The notes: a model not told the origin generated them from the sequence alone. DNA of 7,322 bases from Clostridia bacterium (GCA_017411935.1 JAFQPC010000081.1:1-7322), one strand, 5' to 3'. Counted from the stretch's first letter, positions 1-6,154 are shown. Numbers and translations: made by a program.

Positions 1-286
1 CAACGACAGTTCCCCCGAGGTCAACCACTATGTTGAGCTCGTCCTCGGTCTGCTCGGTGGTGTGTCTTACCTTGAATACCCTCTCAAAGAGCGGCGAGCC
101 CTGAACGACGTAGCCGTTATGAGTGGATATAATAGAATAACCCTCTTCCTTGAGTATGCCGATATCCTTTACTATTATCTGTCTTGATACCTTGAACATT
201 TCGGAAAGTGCACTTCCCGACACTGCTTCTTTTTTGGACAAAAGATACGCCGCGAGCTCTTTTCTTCTTTGTTCCTGTGCGTTCAT
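1..286 (-). CDS. niaR: NiaR (YrxA-type) niacin-responsive transcriptional repressor, N-terminal part; runs off the window start
   Basis: This is the first 95 residues of a DNA-binding repressor that in Firmicutes senses nicotinic acid and shuts off NAD synthesis and niacin uptake genes. Residues 1-55 form a winged helix-turn-helix: the start MNAQEQRRKELAAYL, then SGSALSEMFKVSRQIIVKDI as the recognition region, then a wing around ISTHNGYVV. The VSRQ-IV-DI pattern closely resembles Bacillus YrxA. After a linker, residues 72-95 (VRHTTEQTEDELNIVVDLGG) open the C-terminal 3H domain, whose first histidine is H74. The rest of that domain lies outside the window. The start is the ATG at 284-286, preceded by GGTGGG (293-298) at 6-nt spacing, 13 nt after the nadC stop. 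As last visible gene of the nad operon it probably represses its own transcription. Family assignment is from recalled motif similarity, not a search. Confidence 0.88.
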   Translation of the reverse strand, partial: MNAQEQRRKELAAYLLSKKEAVSGSALSEMFKVSRQIIVKDIGILKEEGYSIISTHNGYVVQGSPLFERVFKVRHTTEQTEDELNIVVDLGGTVV

Positions 287-299
287 TTTGCGCCCACCG

Positions 300-1151
300 T
301 TAAATTGCATGAAGATTTTTCAGCGAAAGGTCGAGTATGGGCGAGGAGTGAGTGAGCGCGCCGCTTGAAATGTAATCCACTCCGATATCGGTAAGCCTTG
401 CGATATTTTCAGCCGTAACGTTGCCGCTGCATTCCGTTTCTGCTTTGCCGCGGCAAAGCTTTACCGCCTCCTTCATATCCTCCACGCTCATATTGTCAAG
501 CATAATAATGTCAGCGCCTGCTTCAAGGGCTTCTCTGAGCATATCAAGGTTCTCGACCTCGATCTCGATCTTGCGAACGAAGGGGGCGTATTCCTTTGCC
601 ATTCTGATCGCTTCTTTCACGCCGCCCGCCGCGCCGATGTGGTTATCCTTGAGAAGAATACCGTCGCTGAGGTTGTATCTGTGGTTGTAGCCTCCACCCA
701 CCTTGACCGAGTATTTCTCGAAAATACGCATATTGGGGGTCGTTTTTCTGGTATCGAGAAGTTTGGTCTTGCTACCTTTCAGAAGATCTGCGATCTCTCT
801 GGTGTAGGTCGCAATTCCGCTCATTCTTTGTAAGTAGTTGAGCGCCGTTCTCTCACCCGAGAGAAGGACACGAATGTCGCCTCGAACAAGACCGATCTTT
901 TCGCCTTTTTTGACGGTGTCGCCGTCCTTGCAATAGAAAATAACTTCGGTCGTCTCGTCAAGGAGCTCGAATACTCTCTTGAACACCTCAAGACCCGCGA
1001 TCACGCCGTCCTGCTTGCAGATGAGGTCCACCTCACCCGCTTGATAACGAGGCATGACCGAATTGGTGGTAATGTCCTCGCTTGTGATATCTTCACGTAG
1101 AGCCTGCAAGATCAACTCGTCCGCGGTCATTTTCATCGTGATATTATTCAT
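300..1151 (-). CDS. nadC: Quinolinate phosphoribosyltransferase (nicotinate-nucleotide pyrophosphorylase, decarboxylating)
   Basis: This cytoplasmic enzyme converts quinolinate and PRPP to nicotinate mononucleotide, CO2 and pyrophosphate, the last step of the de novo quinolinate branch. At 283 residues it is full length. Residues 1-110 form the open sandwich domain, including ERTALNYLQRMSGIAT (100-115). The TIM-like barrel follows, with DTRKTTPN (133-140), GGGYNHRYNLSDGILLKDNH (152-171), IEIEVE (195-200), IIMLDN (215-220) and ISSGALTHSS (261-270). Residues R101, R135, K136, H157, R158, K168, E198 and D219 line up with the substrate-binding set known for this family. The start at 1151 lies inside the 3' end of nadB (8-nt overlap, ATGAATAA), with an AGGAG site about 10 nt upstream, so translation is probably coupled. 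In-frame ATGs at codons 6 and 8 are alternative starts. One oddity is ECSGN (240-244), where EASGG or EVSGG is more usual. Confidence 0.96.
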   Translation of the reverse strand: MNNITMKMTADELILQALREDITSEDITTNSVMPRYQAGEVDLICKQDGVIAGLEVFKRVFELLDETTEVIFYCKDGDTVKKGEKIGLVRGDIRVLLSGERTALNYLQRMSGIATYTREIADLLKGSKTKLLDTRKTTPNMRIFEKYSVKVGGGYNHRYNLSDGILLKDNHIGAAGGVKEAIRMAKEYAPFVRKIEIEVENLDMLREALEAGADIIMLDNMSVEDMKEAVKLCRGKAETECSGNVTAENIARLTDIGVDYISSGALTHSSPILDLSLKNLHAI

Positions 1152-2421
1152 GGCTCATTCTCTCCTTTTCGATTGCCGCAAGAACGGCTTCTTTATATTC
1201 TTCTTGATAGTTTTTGTATTTTGATTCGTCAACGGTGATCTCCACGTCGGTCGTCAGCGCCGTGTAGCTCTCCATCATATGATGTGCCGCGCGCTTGGCA
1301 AACACAAGGCTTTCCAGCAGGGAATTGCTTGCCAGTCGGTTTCTGCCGTGAACTCCGTTGCAAGCCGTCTCTCCTGCTGCGTACAAACGCTCCATCGAGG
1401 TCTTGCTGTATCTGTCAACGTCGATACCGCCCATAAAATAGTGCTGGGAAGGAACGACGGGGATCGGTTCTTTCGTTGCATCGTAGCCTTCTTCGAGACA
1501 CCGCTGATAGATGTTCGGGAAATGGGTCTTGATCTCTTCCTCGGGAATGGGAGCCATCGAGAGCCACACGTGCTTGCTTCCTTCTTTTTTCATTTCCGCA
1601 AAGATGGCGTTGGCTACCACGTCACGGGGCAGAAGCTCATTGACGAAGCGCTCTCCTTTGGAATTGAGCAGGATCGCCCCCTCGCCGCGCACCGATTCGG
1701 AAATAAGGAACTCTCTGCTTCCTTCCTTTTCGGTATAGAGCGTGGTGGGGTGGATCTGTATGTAGTCGATGTGTTGAAGCTTGATGTCGTATTTGAGCGC
1801 GAGAGCAATGGCGTCACCCGTCAGGTGCTTGTAGTTGGTGGAATGCTCGAAGATACCGCCGATACCACCCGTGGCAAGTACAGTATAATCCGCTTGGATT
1901 GCGGAATATTCACCGTTTTCATCGTGCCCGATGATTCCGTGGCATTCGTTGCCGTCGCAAATGAGGTCGACCATCGTGTAGTTTTCGATGATCGTAATAT
2001 TCTCTCTGTTTCTTGCCGTTTCGAGCAGGTGAGAGGTGATCTCCTTGCCCGTTTCGTCCTCGTGGAACAGAATCCGCTGGTGGGAATGAGCGCCCTCACG
2101 GGTGTAAACAAATTCCTCTCCGTTTTTCTCAAAGCGAACGCCAAAGGATACGAGATCCGAGATGACCTCCTGTGAGGAGTGGATCATGATATGTACGGAA
2201 TCGGGGTTGTTCTCATAGTGTCCCGCCTTCATTGTATCCTCGTAAAAGGAATCGTAATCGTCCTCGTCACGCAGAACGCAGATGCCGCCTTGCGCGAGGA
2301 ACGAGTCGCTTCTGCGAGCTTTATTCTTCGTTACTATTATGATACTTTTTTCTTTCGGCAAATTCAAGGCACAATACAGTCCTGCCACGCCGCTGCCGAC
2401 AATTAAAATATCTGTTTTCAT
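1144..2421 (-). CDS. nadB: L-aspartate oxidase, short form without the usual C-terminal domain
   Basis: This FAD enzyme oxidises L-aspartate to iminoaspartate, the substrate handed to NadA. The dinucleotide-binding motif GSGVAG is at residues 9-14. AQGG (43-46) belongs to the flavin site, and TREGAHSHQRILFHED (107-122) is typical of NadB. H224 (IQIHPT), R266 (LPRDVVA), H327 (SQHYFMGG) and R362 (GRNRLASNSLLE) match E. coli H244, R290, H351 and R386, with a nearly constant offset of 20-24. The catalytic core therefore looks intact. The protein has only 425 residues, against about 540 in E. coli. It stops after a short helix following the FAD domain and lacks the helical C-terminal domain shared with succinate dehydrogenase flavoproteins. 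The stop is clean and overlaps nadC, so this is probably a natural short form rather than a frameshift. The start ATG at 2419-2421 lies 4 nt after the nadA stop, with GGAAGG upstream inside nadA. Confidence 0.95.
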   Translation of the reverse strand: MKTDILIVGSGVAGLYCALNLPKEKSIIIVTKNKARRSDSFLAQGGICVLRDEDDYDSFYEDTMKAGHYENNPDSVHIMIHSSQEVISDLVSFGVRFEKNGEEFVYTREGAHSHQRILFHEDETGKEITSHLLETARNRENITIIENYTMVDLICDGNECHGIIGHDENGEYSAIQADYTVLATGGIGGIFEHSTNYKHLTGDAIALALKYDIKLQHIDYIQIHPTTLYTEKEGSREFLISESVRGEGAILLNSKGERFVNELLPRDVVANAIFAEMKKEGSKHVWLSMAPIPEEEIKTHFPNIYQRCLEEGYDATKEPIPVVPSQHYFMGGIDVDRYSKTSMERLYAAGETACNGVHGRNRLASNSLLESLVFAKRAAHHMMESYTALTTDVEITVDESKYKNYQEEYKEAVLAAIEKERMSHE

Positions 2422-2425
2422 TTTC

Positions 2426-3337
2426 TCACCTTCCTAATTCGAGCATTCGGTCCAGCGGTTTCCATGCCTTCTTGGCAACCGTTTCGTCCACAAACACCTC
2501 TCGGTCTTCCTTTTCCAGAACGGAAAGGATATTTTCCAGCGTGTTGAGCTTCATATCCGCGCAACAGGGGCGAGGATTTGGATAGAAAAATTTCTTGCAC
2601 GGGTTGTCCGTGACCAGCTGATAGTCAACACCGTCCTCGGTACAAATGATAAACTCATCAAGCGGACTGCTTGCTACGTAATCGATCAGCTCTGCCGTGC
2701 TTCCGATGAAATCGGAGAGCTCAAGCAGCTCGGGTTCACACTCGGGGTGAATGAGGATCGGCGCGTTCGGATGCTGTTCCTTTTGTTCAAGAAGTTGCTC
2801 CTTCGTGATGGTTGCGTGGATCGGGCAACAGCCGTCGTTGATGATAATATTCTTTTCGGGAACCTGTGACGCTACGTATCTGCCGAGATTTCGGTCGGGA
2901 ATAAAAAAGATGTTTTTATTCGGCAATGCCTTGACGATCTTTATGGCATTGGAAGACGTAACGCAAACGTCACTCTGGCATTTTAGCTCCGCTGTGGAGT
3001 TGATGTAGCAAACGACCGCGAGATCCTCATATTTTTTTCGCATTTCTTCGATCTTTCCTTTTGCGACCATATGAGCCATCGCGCAATCTGCTCGGAGATC
3101 GGGCATCAGAACTTTTTTGTCGGGATTCAGGATCTTTGCGCTCTCTCCCATAAAGGAAACACCGCAGAATACGATCATATCCGCCGCGCTTTTTTTAGCG
3201 ATCTTGGCAAGATAAAAGGAGTCGCCAACATAGTCCGCAACCTCCTGCGCTTCGGCAGGGGCATAATAGTGCGCAAGGATCACCGCATTTTTTTCTTTTT
3301 TCAAGGTGAATATTTGCTCTTTCAAGTGAGTTTTCAT
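2426..3337 (-). CDS. nadA: Quinolinate synthase, [4Fe-4S] enzyme
   Basis: This enzyme condenses iminoaspartate with dihydroxyacetone phosphate to give quinolinate, using an oxygen-sensitive iron-sulfur cluster. The 303-residue length fits the compact NadA type found in Thermotoga and Pyrococcus, made of three pseudo-repeated domains. Visible motifs are LAHYYAP (21-27), FCGVSFMGESAKILNPDKKV (57-76), LRADCAMAHM (81-90), CYINSTAELK (110-119), PDRNLGRYVA (147-156), GCCPIH (169-174), IHPECEPE (196-203) and CCADMKLNTLENI (258-270). The probable cluster ligands are C85, C171 and C259. The last two each have a cysteine neighbour on the N-terminal side (C170, C258). GSTAELIDYV (212-221) is a further family motif. 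It is the first gene of the operon. The ATG at 3335-3337 is preceded by GAGGT (3343-3347) at 5-nt spacing, and the stop is TGA at 2426-2428. Confidence 0.97.
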   Translation of the reverse strand: MKTHLKEQIFTLKKEKNAVILAHYYAPAEAQEVADYVGDSFYLAKIAKKSAADMIVFCGVSFMGESAKILNPDKKVLMPDLRADCAMAHMVAKGKIEEMRKKYEDLAVVCYINSTAELKCQSDVCVTSSNAIKIVKALPNKNIFFIPDRNLGRYVASQVPEKNIIINDGCCPIHATITKEQLLEQKEQHPNAPILIHPECEPELLELSDFIGSTAELIDYVASSPLDEFIICTEDGVDYQLVTDNPCKKFFYPNPRPCCADMKLNTLENILSVLEKEDREVFVDETVAKKAWKPLDRMLELGR

Positions 3338-3352
3338 GTTTTACCTCGTAGA

Positions 3353-3413
3353 TGTAACAGTTAACTTTGATATTATATCACAAATTTTGTCAGGTGTCAA
3401 GTTCACTGTAAAG
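3353..3413 (-). promoter_or_regulatory. Candidate NiaR operator region around the nadA promoter
   Basis: Three symmetric elements overlap the promoter. An imperfect dyad TTGTCAGGTGTCAA (3387-3400, plus strand) covers the -35 box and contains TGTCA twice. Two related 15-mers in opposite orientation flank the promoter: TGTAACAGTTAACTT at 3353-3367, over the start site, and AAGTTCACTGTAAAG at 3399-3413, just upstream of the -35. Their shared core is AAGTTnACTGT, and 11 of 15 positions agree after reverse complementing. Since a NiaR gene ends the operon, NiaR is the likely ligand-responsive binder. Which of these elements it contacts is not shown by the sequence. Confidence 0.5.
3372..3400 (-). 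promoter_or_regulatory. Sigma-A promoter of the nadA-nadB-nadC-niaR operon
   Basis: Read on the minus strand, a perfect -35 box TTGACA (3395-3400) is followed by exactly 17 nt and a perfect -10 box TATAAT (3372-3377). The base pair TG one position upstream of the -10 makes it an extended -10. Transcription should start near 3365, giving a leader of about 28 nt before nadA, too short for a riboswitch. A promoter this close to consensus is normally held in check by a repressor. Confidence 0.88.
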
Positions 3414-3451
3414 TTTTTTGCGTTGAATATTATTTTGCCACGGGGATTTGC

Positions 3452-3492
3452 AAAAAACAAAGAGCAGGGCAACGCCTTGCTCTTTGTTTTTT
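3452..3492 (-). terminator. Strong hairpin terminator after the surface-protein gene
   Basis: A 19-bp stem (3452-3470 with 3474-3492, one G-U pair at 3467/3477) closes on a 3-nt loop. The stem base is an A run at 3452-3457 facing a T run at 3487-3492, so either direction would give a U-tract transcript. It lies 10 nt beyond the stop of the minus-strand surface-protein gene and upstream of the nadA promoter. It thus separates the tetR unit from the nad operon. Confidence 0.92.
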
Positions 3493-3502
3493 CTTTATTT
3501 CC

Positions 3503-5167
3503 TCAATGCTTTTTCTTGATTACAAATCGGAAGATCAAGAATCCGCCAAGTCCGACGACTGCCACGGAAGCAATGACAATGCCCGCGATAACACCGCCCG
3601 AGAGTCCTTCCCTCGGAAGCTCTGCGCCGCATTCATCACAGATGGCATTTTCATCGGCATCAATGTGATCGACGGTGGCGATCGGTTCGGTATAGGAATG
3701 GCTGCTGTCGTGCTGACAGGTAAAGGTCTTTGTGCCGGTGGAAGTGCAGGTGGGCTCGGTCGTGACCTCCCCCTCGTTCCAACGGTGTCCGAGCGCTTCG
3801 CCCTCGCTCTCGCCGCAATATTGACAAATCTTCGCGGTCGTGCAGGTGGCGGGGTGGAAGATGTGATCGTTCATCAAAACGGCGTCGATCGATACCGTGA
3901 CGTCCTCGGTCAGCGCAATTTCCGCTCCGTTCTCAAGCAAAAGAAGGTCGTCCTTGGAGAAGGTATGCGTTTGTGCTCCGTCGGGGGTGAAGGTGAAGTG
4001 AGCCATCTCTCCGCTGTCTCGGAAGATACAGTTTTTCAGATAGACGGTCACGTTTCCGTTGCGATATTTCGTGACTCCGTCGGTCGCAAGTGCGTACTCC
4101 TCGGGATCTTCCCAATTCGGTGCGGTGTAACCCAATCGTTCGAACGAATTTTCAGTGGCAGAGAGGCGATTGATCATAAGAAATCTTGTAACGGTCTCTC
4201 CCTCGGAATTCATTTGATCATAACGCAATTTCACCGAGTCGGTGACAGTCACCAATACTGCCGGATAACCGTTTCCTTGAATCGTCACCGCGGACTCCGG
4301 TCCTTCTTCCACCGAAACGCGGATCCCCCCATACGATGGATCTTTCAAATGAATGGTGGTTTCGGTTGGGGTATCCTCTCGCGTTACGTTGACGAGAATG
4401 TTGTCATCGGAAGTCACGACGTATTCATAGGTCTTTTCGGAGCCGTAATGATCGGCAATGTCGATGGAATAGGTCCCATTGTCATACTTGTTGGTTCGGA
4501 TCTCGTTGCTCAGCGTGGAATAGAAGCTTAATTTGAGCATTGCTCCCTCTTCCGTCATGTTTGTCGAAGCGATTTGATAGGGGACGTAGCGAAGGGAAAA
4601 GCTATCGCAAATCTCGTATTCGTTTTCCACCTCGTCCATAAAATTGATGGTATATTGCATCTCTGTGATGGTTCCCTCGGGATGCTCCTCATCGGCGCGC
4701 GGGGATGCGTATTGAAAGATCAAGCGATCGTCTTTGAGCTGTGCGCCGATGTAGCCAACGGTGTTTTTTGCACCAAAGGAGAGAATTCCGTCGGTAGTGG
4801 TTGCCACCCTGCCGTGGAAAAGGCTCAATACGATCTCGTCCTGCAAAAATCCGCCCGAGAGGGTGATCGTGGCGGTGTCGAGGCGGATCACATCCGAGTT
4901 TTTGATCTCAAAAAATACGGAAGTGAAGGACCCGTCGGGACTGATTTGGGAATTGAGTGTGCCAATACTCACATCATTGCGCTCGAATTTTCCGCAATGA
5001 CGGCAGATCGCCGAGCCGTCGTGCGCGGTGGCGGTGAATTCGTGTACGTGCGCTTCCATCTCTGCTGCCTCTGCTGCGCTTCCTGTTGTCGAGAACGCGC
5101 TGAGCGTTGTGATGAGTGCGATCATCATGAGCAAACTTACTGTTTTGAGGCTCTGTCTTGCTTTCAT
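3503..5167 (-). CDS. Secreted, membrane-anchored protein with CxxCG zinc-knuckle-like motifs; function unknown
   Basis: I do not recognise a specific function. The 554-residue protein begins with a signal peptide: a KARQ-K basic start, hydrophobic SLLMMIALITTLSAF (11-25) and an Ala-rich likely cleavage region at 28-36. Near the mature N-terminus is a CRHCG knuckle (C55, C58) preceded by HVHEF. Residues 65-430 are mostly beta-strand-like, acidic, and carry almost no cysteine (C187, C380). The C-terminal part holds CQYCG (C448, C451), a motif starting HRWNEGEVTTEPTC (461-474) with C484, and HIDADENAICDECG (501-514). A transmembrane helix (about 523-549) and the tail KKKH follow, with no LPxTG motif. 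The bulk should face outside the cell. Similar Cys/His repeats occur in surface proteins of gut Clostridia. A TTG at 5180-5182 would add five codons, but it overlaps the ribosome site, so the ATG at 5165-5167 is chosen. It is cotranscribed with tetR. Confidence 0.85.
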   Translation of the reverse strand: MKARQSLKTVSLLMMIALITTLSAFSTTGSAAEAAEMEAHVHEFTATAHDGSAICRHCGKFERNDVSIGTLNSQISPDGSFTSVFFEIKNSDVIRLDTATITLSGGFLQDEIVLSLFHGRVATTTDGILSFGAKNTVGYIGAQLKDDRLIFQYASPRADEEHPEGTITEMQYTINFMDEVENEYEICDSFSLRYVPYQIASTNMTEEGAMLKLSFYSTLSNEIRTNKYDNGTYSIDIADHYGSEKTYEYVVTSDDNILVNVTREDTPTETTIHLKDPSYGGIRVSVEEGPESAVTIQGNGYPAVLVTVTDSVKLRYDQMNSEGETVTRFLMINRLSATENSFERLGYTAPNWEDPEEYALATDGVTKYRNGNVTVYLKNCIFRDSGEMAHFTFTPDGAQTHTFSKDDLLLLENGAEIALTEDVTVSIDAVLMNDHIFHPATCTTAKICQYCGESEGEALGHRWNEGEVTTEPTCTSTGTKTFTCQHDSSHSYTEPIATVDHIDADENAICDECGAELPREGLSGGVIAGIVIASVAVVGLGGFLIFRFVIKKKH

Positions 5168-5174
5168 TTTATTT

Positions 5175-5180
5175 CCTCCC
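5175..5180 (-). promoter_or_regulatory. Ribosome binding site fixing the start of the surface-protein gene
   Basis: GGGAGG on the minus strand lies 7 nt before the ATG at 5165-5167. The alternative in-frame TTG at 5180-5182 overlaps this site and would itself have no ribosome site, so the ATG start is preferred. Confidence 0.85.
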
Positions 5181-5196
5181 AATCGGTGAATTTTCG

Positions 5197-5886
5197 TCAG
5201 GTCTTGCTTTCAAGATAGCTCAGCATATTGTCGATGACCTGCTGTGCTAACGTTTCGAAGTCGAACTGCGATACGAATTGAATGGCTTCCTCGATCTTTT
5301 CTCTCGGAATTTCATAGAGCAAAAAGGTATTTTCCAAAAATGCCTTGACCTTTCTGTCCATGGTAAAATAGATCCCGCAGGGGCGCGTCATATAGTTTCG
5401 CATAATGCCCGCCGAGGCGAGCTCTTTTTCGTAGAACTCTCCCTGCGTGAAATCGGGATAGCGCTCCTTGAAAATCTCGGATAATTTCAGGGTGATCTTT
5501 TGATAGATAATATCCGAGGACGCCTGCTGTGAATAGGCAAGGGAATACAGCTCGCGGATGTGCTCGCTCGACTCTGCCATGTAAAGCTGAAGCGTGGTTT
5601 CGGTGGCGTAGAAAAGGATCTTGTCGTCGGTCTTGCCTGTGAGAAGCTTCTCGGTAAAATCAAACTGTCCGTCAAGGACAAAGCCCACAAGCTCGGAGAG
5701 AATCTTCTCCTTGCTTCGGAAGACAAAGGTCAGCGAGCCGTAATTGACGCCCGAGGTGGCGGAAAGCTCCCGCAGGGTCGTCTCGGTGTAGCCCTTTTCC
5801 AGAAAGAGCTTTGCCGCCGCGTGAAGCACCTTGGATTTGGCTTGCTCCGATCGGTAGTGTAGCGATTTTTCTTCTGTACTTATCAT
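5197..5886 (-). CDS. TetR/AcrR-family transcriptional regulator
   Basis: This is a 229-residue DNA-binding repressor. The N-terminal TetR domain spans about residues 13-63: AKSKVLHAAAKLFLEKGY (16-33) is helix 1, and TTLRELSATSGVNYGSLTFVFRSKEKIL (36-63) carries the helix-turn-helix. Position 52-56 reads LTFVF where LYYHF is common in the family. The remaining 165 residues are helical and ligand-binding, and their inducer cannot be read from sequence. The ATG at 5884-5886 has GAGGTG (5893-5898) 6 nt upstream. The stop TGA at 5197-5199 is 29 nt before the surface-protein start, with no terminator or promoter between them, so both are probably on one transcript. A perfect inverted repeat sits just downstream of its promoter, implying autorepression. 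The divergent E2 gene is a possible second target, though its promoter lies about 135 bp from that site. Confidence 0.93.
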   Translation of the reverse strand: MISTEEKSLHYRSEQAKSKVLHAAAKLFLEKGYTETTLRELSATSGVNYGSLTFVFRSKEKILSELVGFVLDGQFDFTEKLLTGKTDDKILFYATETTLQLYMAESSEHIRELYSLAYSQQASSDIIYQKITLKLSEIFKERYPDFTQGEFYEKELASAGIMRNYMTRPCGIYFTMDRKVKAFLENTFLLYEIPREKIEEAIQFVSQFDFETLAQQVIDNMLSYLESKT

Positions 5887-5907
5887 ATGTTACACCTCGA
5901 TAAAAAT

Positions 5908-5931
5908 AAAACTATATCGTGATATAGTTTT
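5908..5931. promoter_or_regulatory. Perfect inverted repeat, probable TetR operator
   Basis: Two 11-bp arms (5908-5918 and 5921-5931) are exact reverse complements around a 2-nt centre. The inner half-site reads ACTATATC. Size, perfect symmetry and position 21 bp before the tetR start codon are what is expected of an autoregulatory TetR-family operator. It falls at about +5 to +28 of the predicted tetR transcript. The AT-rich arms could also form a hairpin in RNA, but there is no GC core or U tract in the right place for a terminator. Confidence 0.75.
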
Positions 5932-5941
5932 TGTTTTTAAT

Positions 5942-5970
5942 ATTATATCATATCCTTGTAAAAAACACAA
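5942..5970 (-). promoter_or_regulatory. Promoter of the tetR and surface-protein unit
   Basis: On the minus strand, TATAAT (5942-5947) is preceded by TG in the extended -10 position. A weak -35 box, TTGTGT (5965-5970), lies 17 nt further upstream. The start site should fall near 5935, just before the inverted repeat. The TGATATAATAT stretch is the same as at the nadA promoter. Confidence 0.7.
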
Positions 5971-6065
5971 TACGTTTTTTGAAAAAAATGGGAAAATTTT
6001 TCATGACGAAAAGCAGAACTCAAAAAGAATATAGTAAAATTAAGGAAGAATTCCGTAAAATAATA

Positions 6066-6094
6066 TTGACTTTTTTATCACAAAGTGCTACAAT
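6066..6094 (+). promoter_or_regulatory. Sigma-A promoter of the E2 acyltransferase gene
   Basis: TTGACT (6066-6071), a 17-nt spacer and TACAAT (6089-6094) make a near-consensus promoter, with TG in the extended -10 position. Transcription should begin near 6101, leaving an untranslated leader of about 54 nt. No riboswitch-like fold is evident in that leader. Confidence 0.8.
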
Positions 6095-6102
6095 TAAAGT
6101 GC
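6082..6102 (+). repeat. Direct repeat AAAGTGC on either side of the E2 -10 box
   Basis: AAAGTGC occurs at 6082-6088 and again at 6096-6102, exactly 14 bp apart, enclosing the -10 hexamer. Immediately downstream TGCAAAT also occurs twice (6100-6106 and 6116-6122, 16 bp apart). These could be a regulator site at the promoter, but short repeats in AT-rich DNA can arise by chance. Confidence 0.35.
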
Positions 6103-6138
6103 AAATCTATCGGATTGCAAATTCTGTCAATAAAACCG

Positions 6139-6144
6139 AAAGGA
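6139..6144 (+). promoter_or_regulatory. Ribosome binding site of the E2 gene
   Basis: AAAGGA lies 10 nt before the ATG at 6155 and 4 nt before an in-frame ATG at 6149. The longer start would add only Met-Asn. The family usually begins at MATP or a similar sequence, so 6155 is preferred, but the choice is not certain. Confidence 0.6.
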
Positions 6145-6154
6145 ATGAATGAAT

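Noticed and set aside
1144..1151. Frameshift truncating NadB
   Set aside because: The stop sits in a normal ATGAATAA overlap with nadC, and nadC is full length from there with its own ribosome site, so no missing domain is hidden in the adjacent frame.
1279..2175. Plus-strand open frame of 298 codons
   Set aside because: It is antisense to nadB, whose catalytic residues are conserved throughout this stretch.
3338..3365. Possible NAD-type riboswitch in the nadA leader
   Set aside because: The predicted leader is only about 28 nt and has no complex fold. Control by NiaR at the promoter explains the region better.
3506..4531. Long plus-strand open frame of 341 codons
   Set aside because: It is antisense to the surface-protein gene, which has a signal peptide, an anchor and a good ribosome site. 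The plus-strand product has no recognisable motif or ribosome site.
5975..6010. AT-rich inverted repeat TGAAAAA...TTTTTCA as a terminator
   Set aside because: The stem is nearly all A-T, contains mismatches and has no GC core, and no gene ends next to it.
6028..6036. Second TetR half-site (AATATAGTA) nearer to the E2 promoter
   Set aside because: Only a single imperfect half matches, with no inverted partner, which is expected by chance in DNA this AT-rich.
5931..6152. Small plus-strand frame of 73 codons, or 49 from an ATG at 6004, ending just before E2
   Set aside because: It covers both promoters of the intergenic region, has no clear ribosome site and is Lys/Ile-rich, as expected of AT-rich non-coding DNA. 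The stop overlapping the E2 start region is suggestive but not enough.
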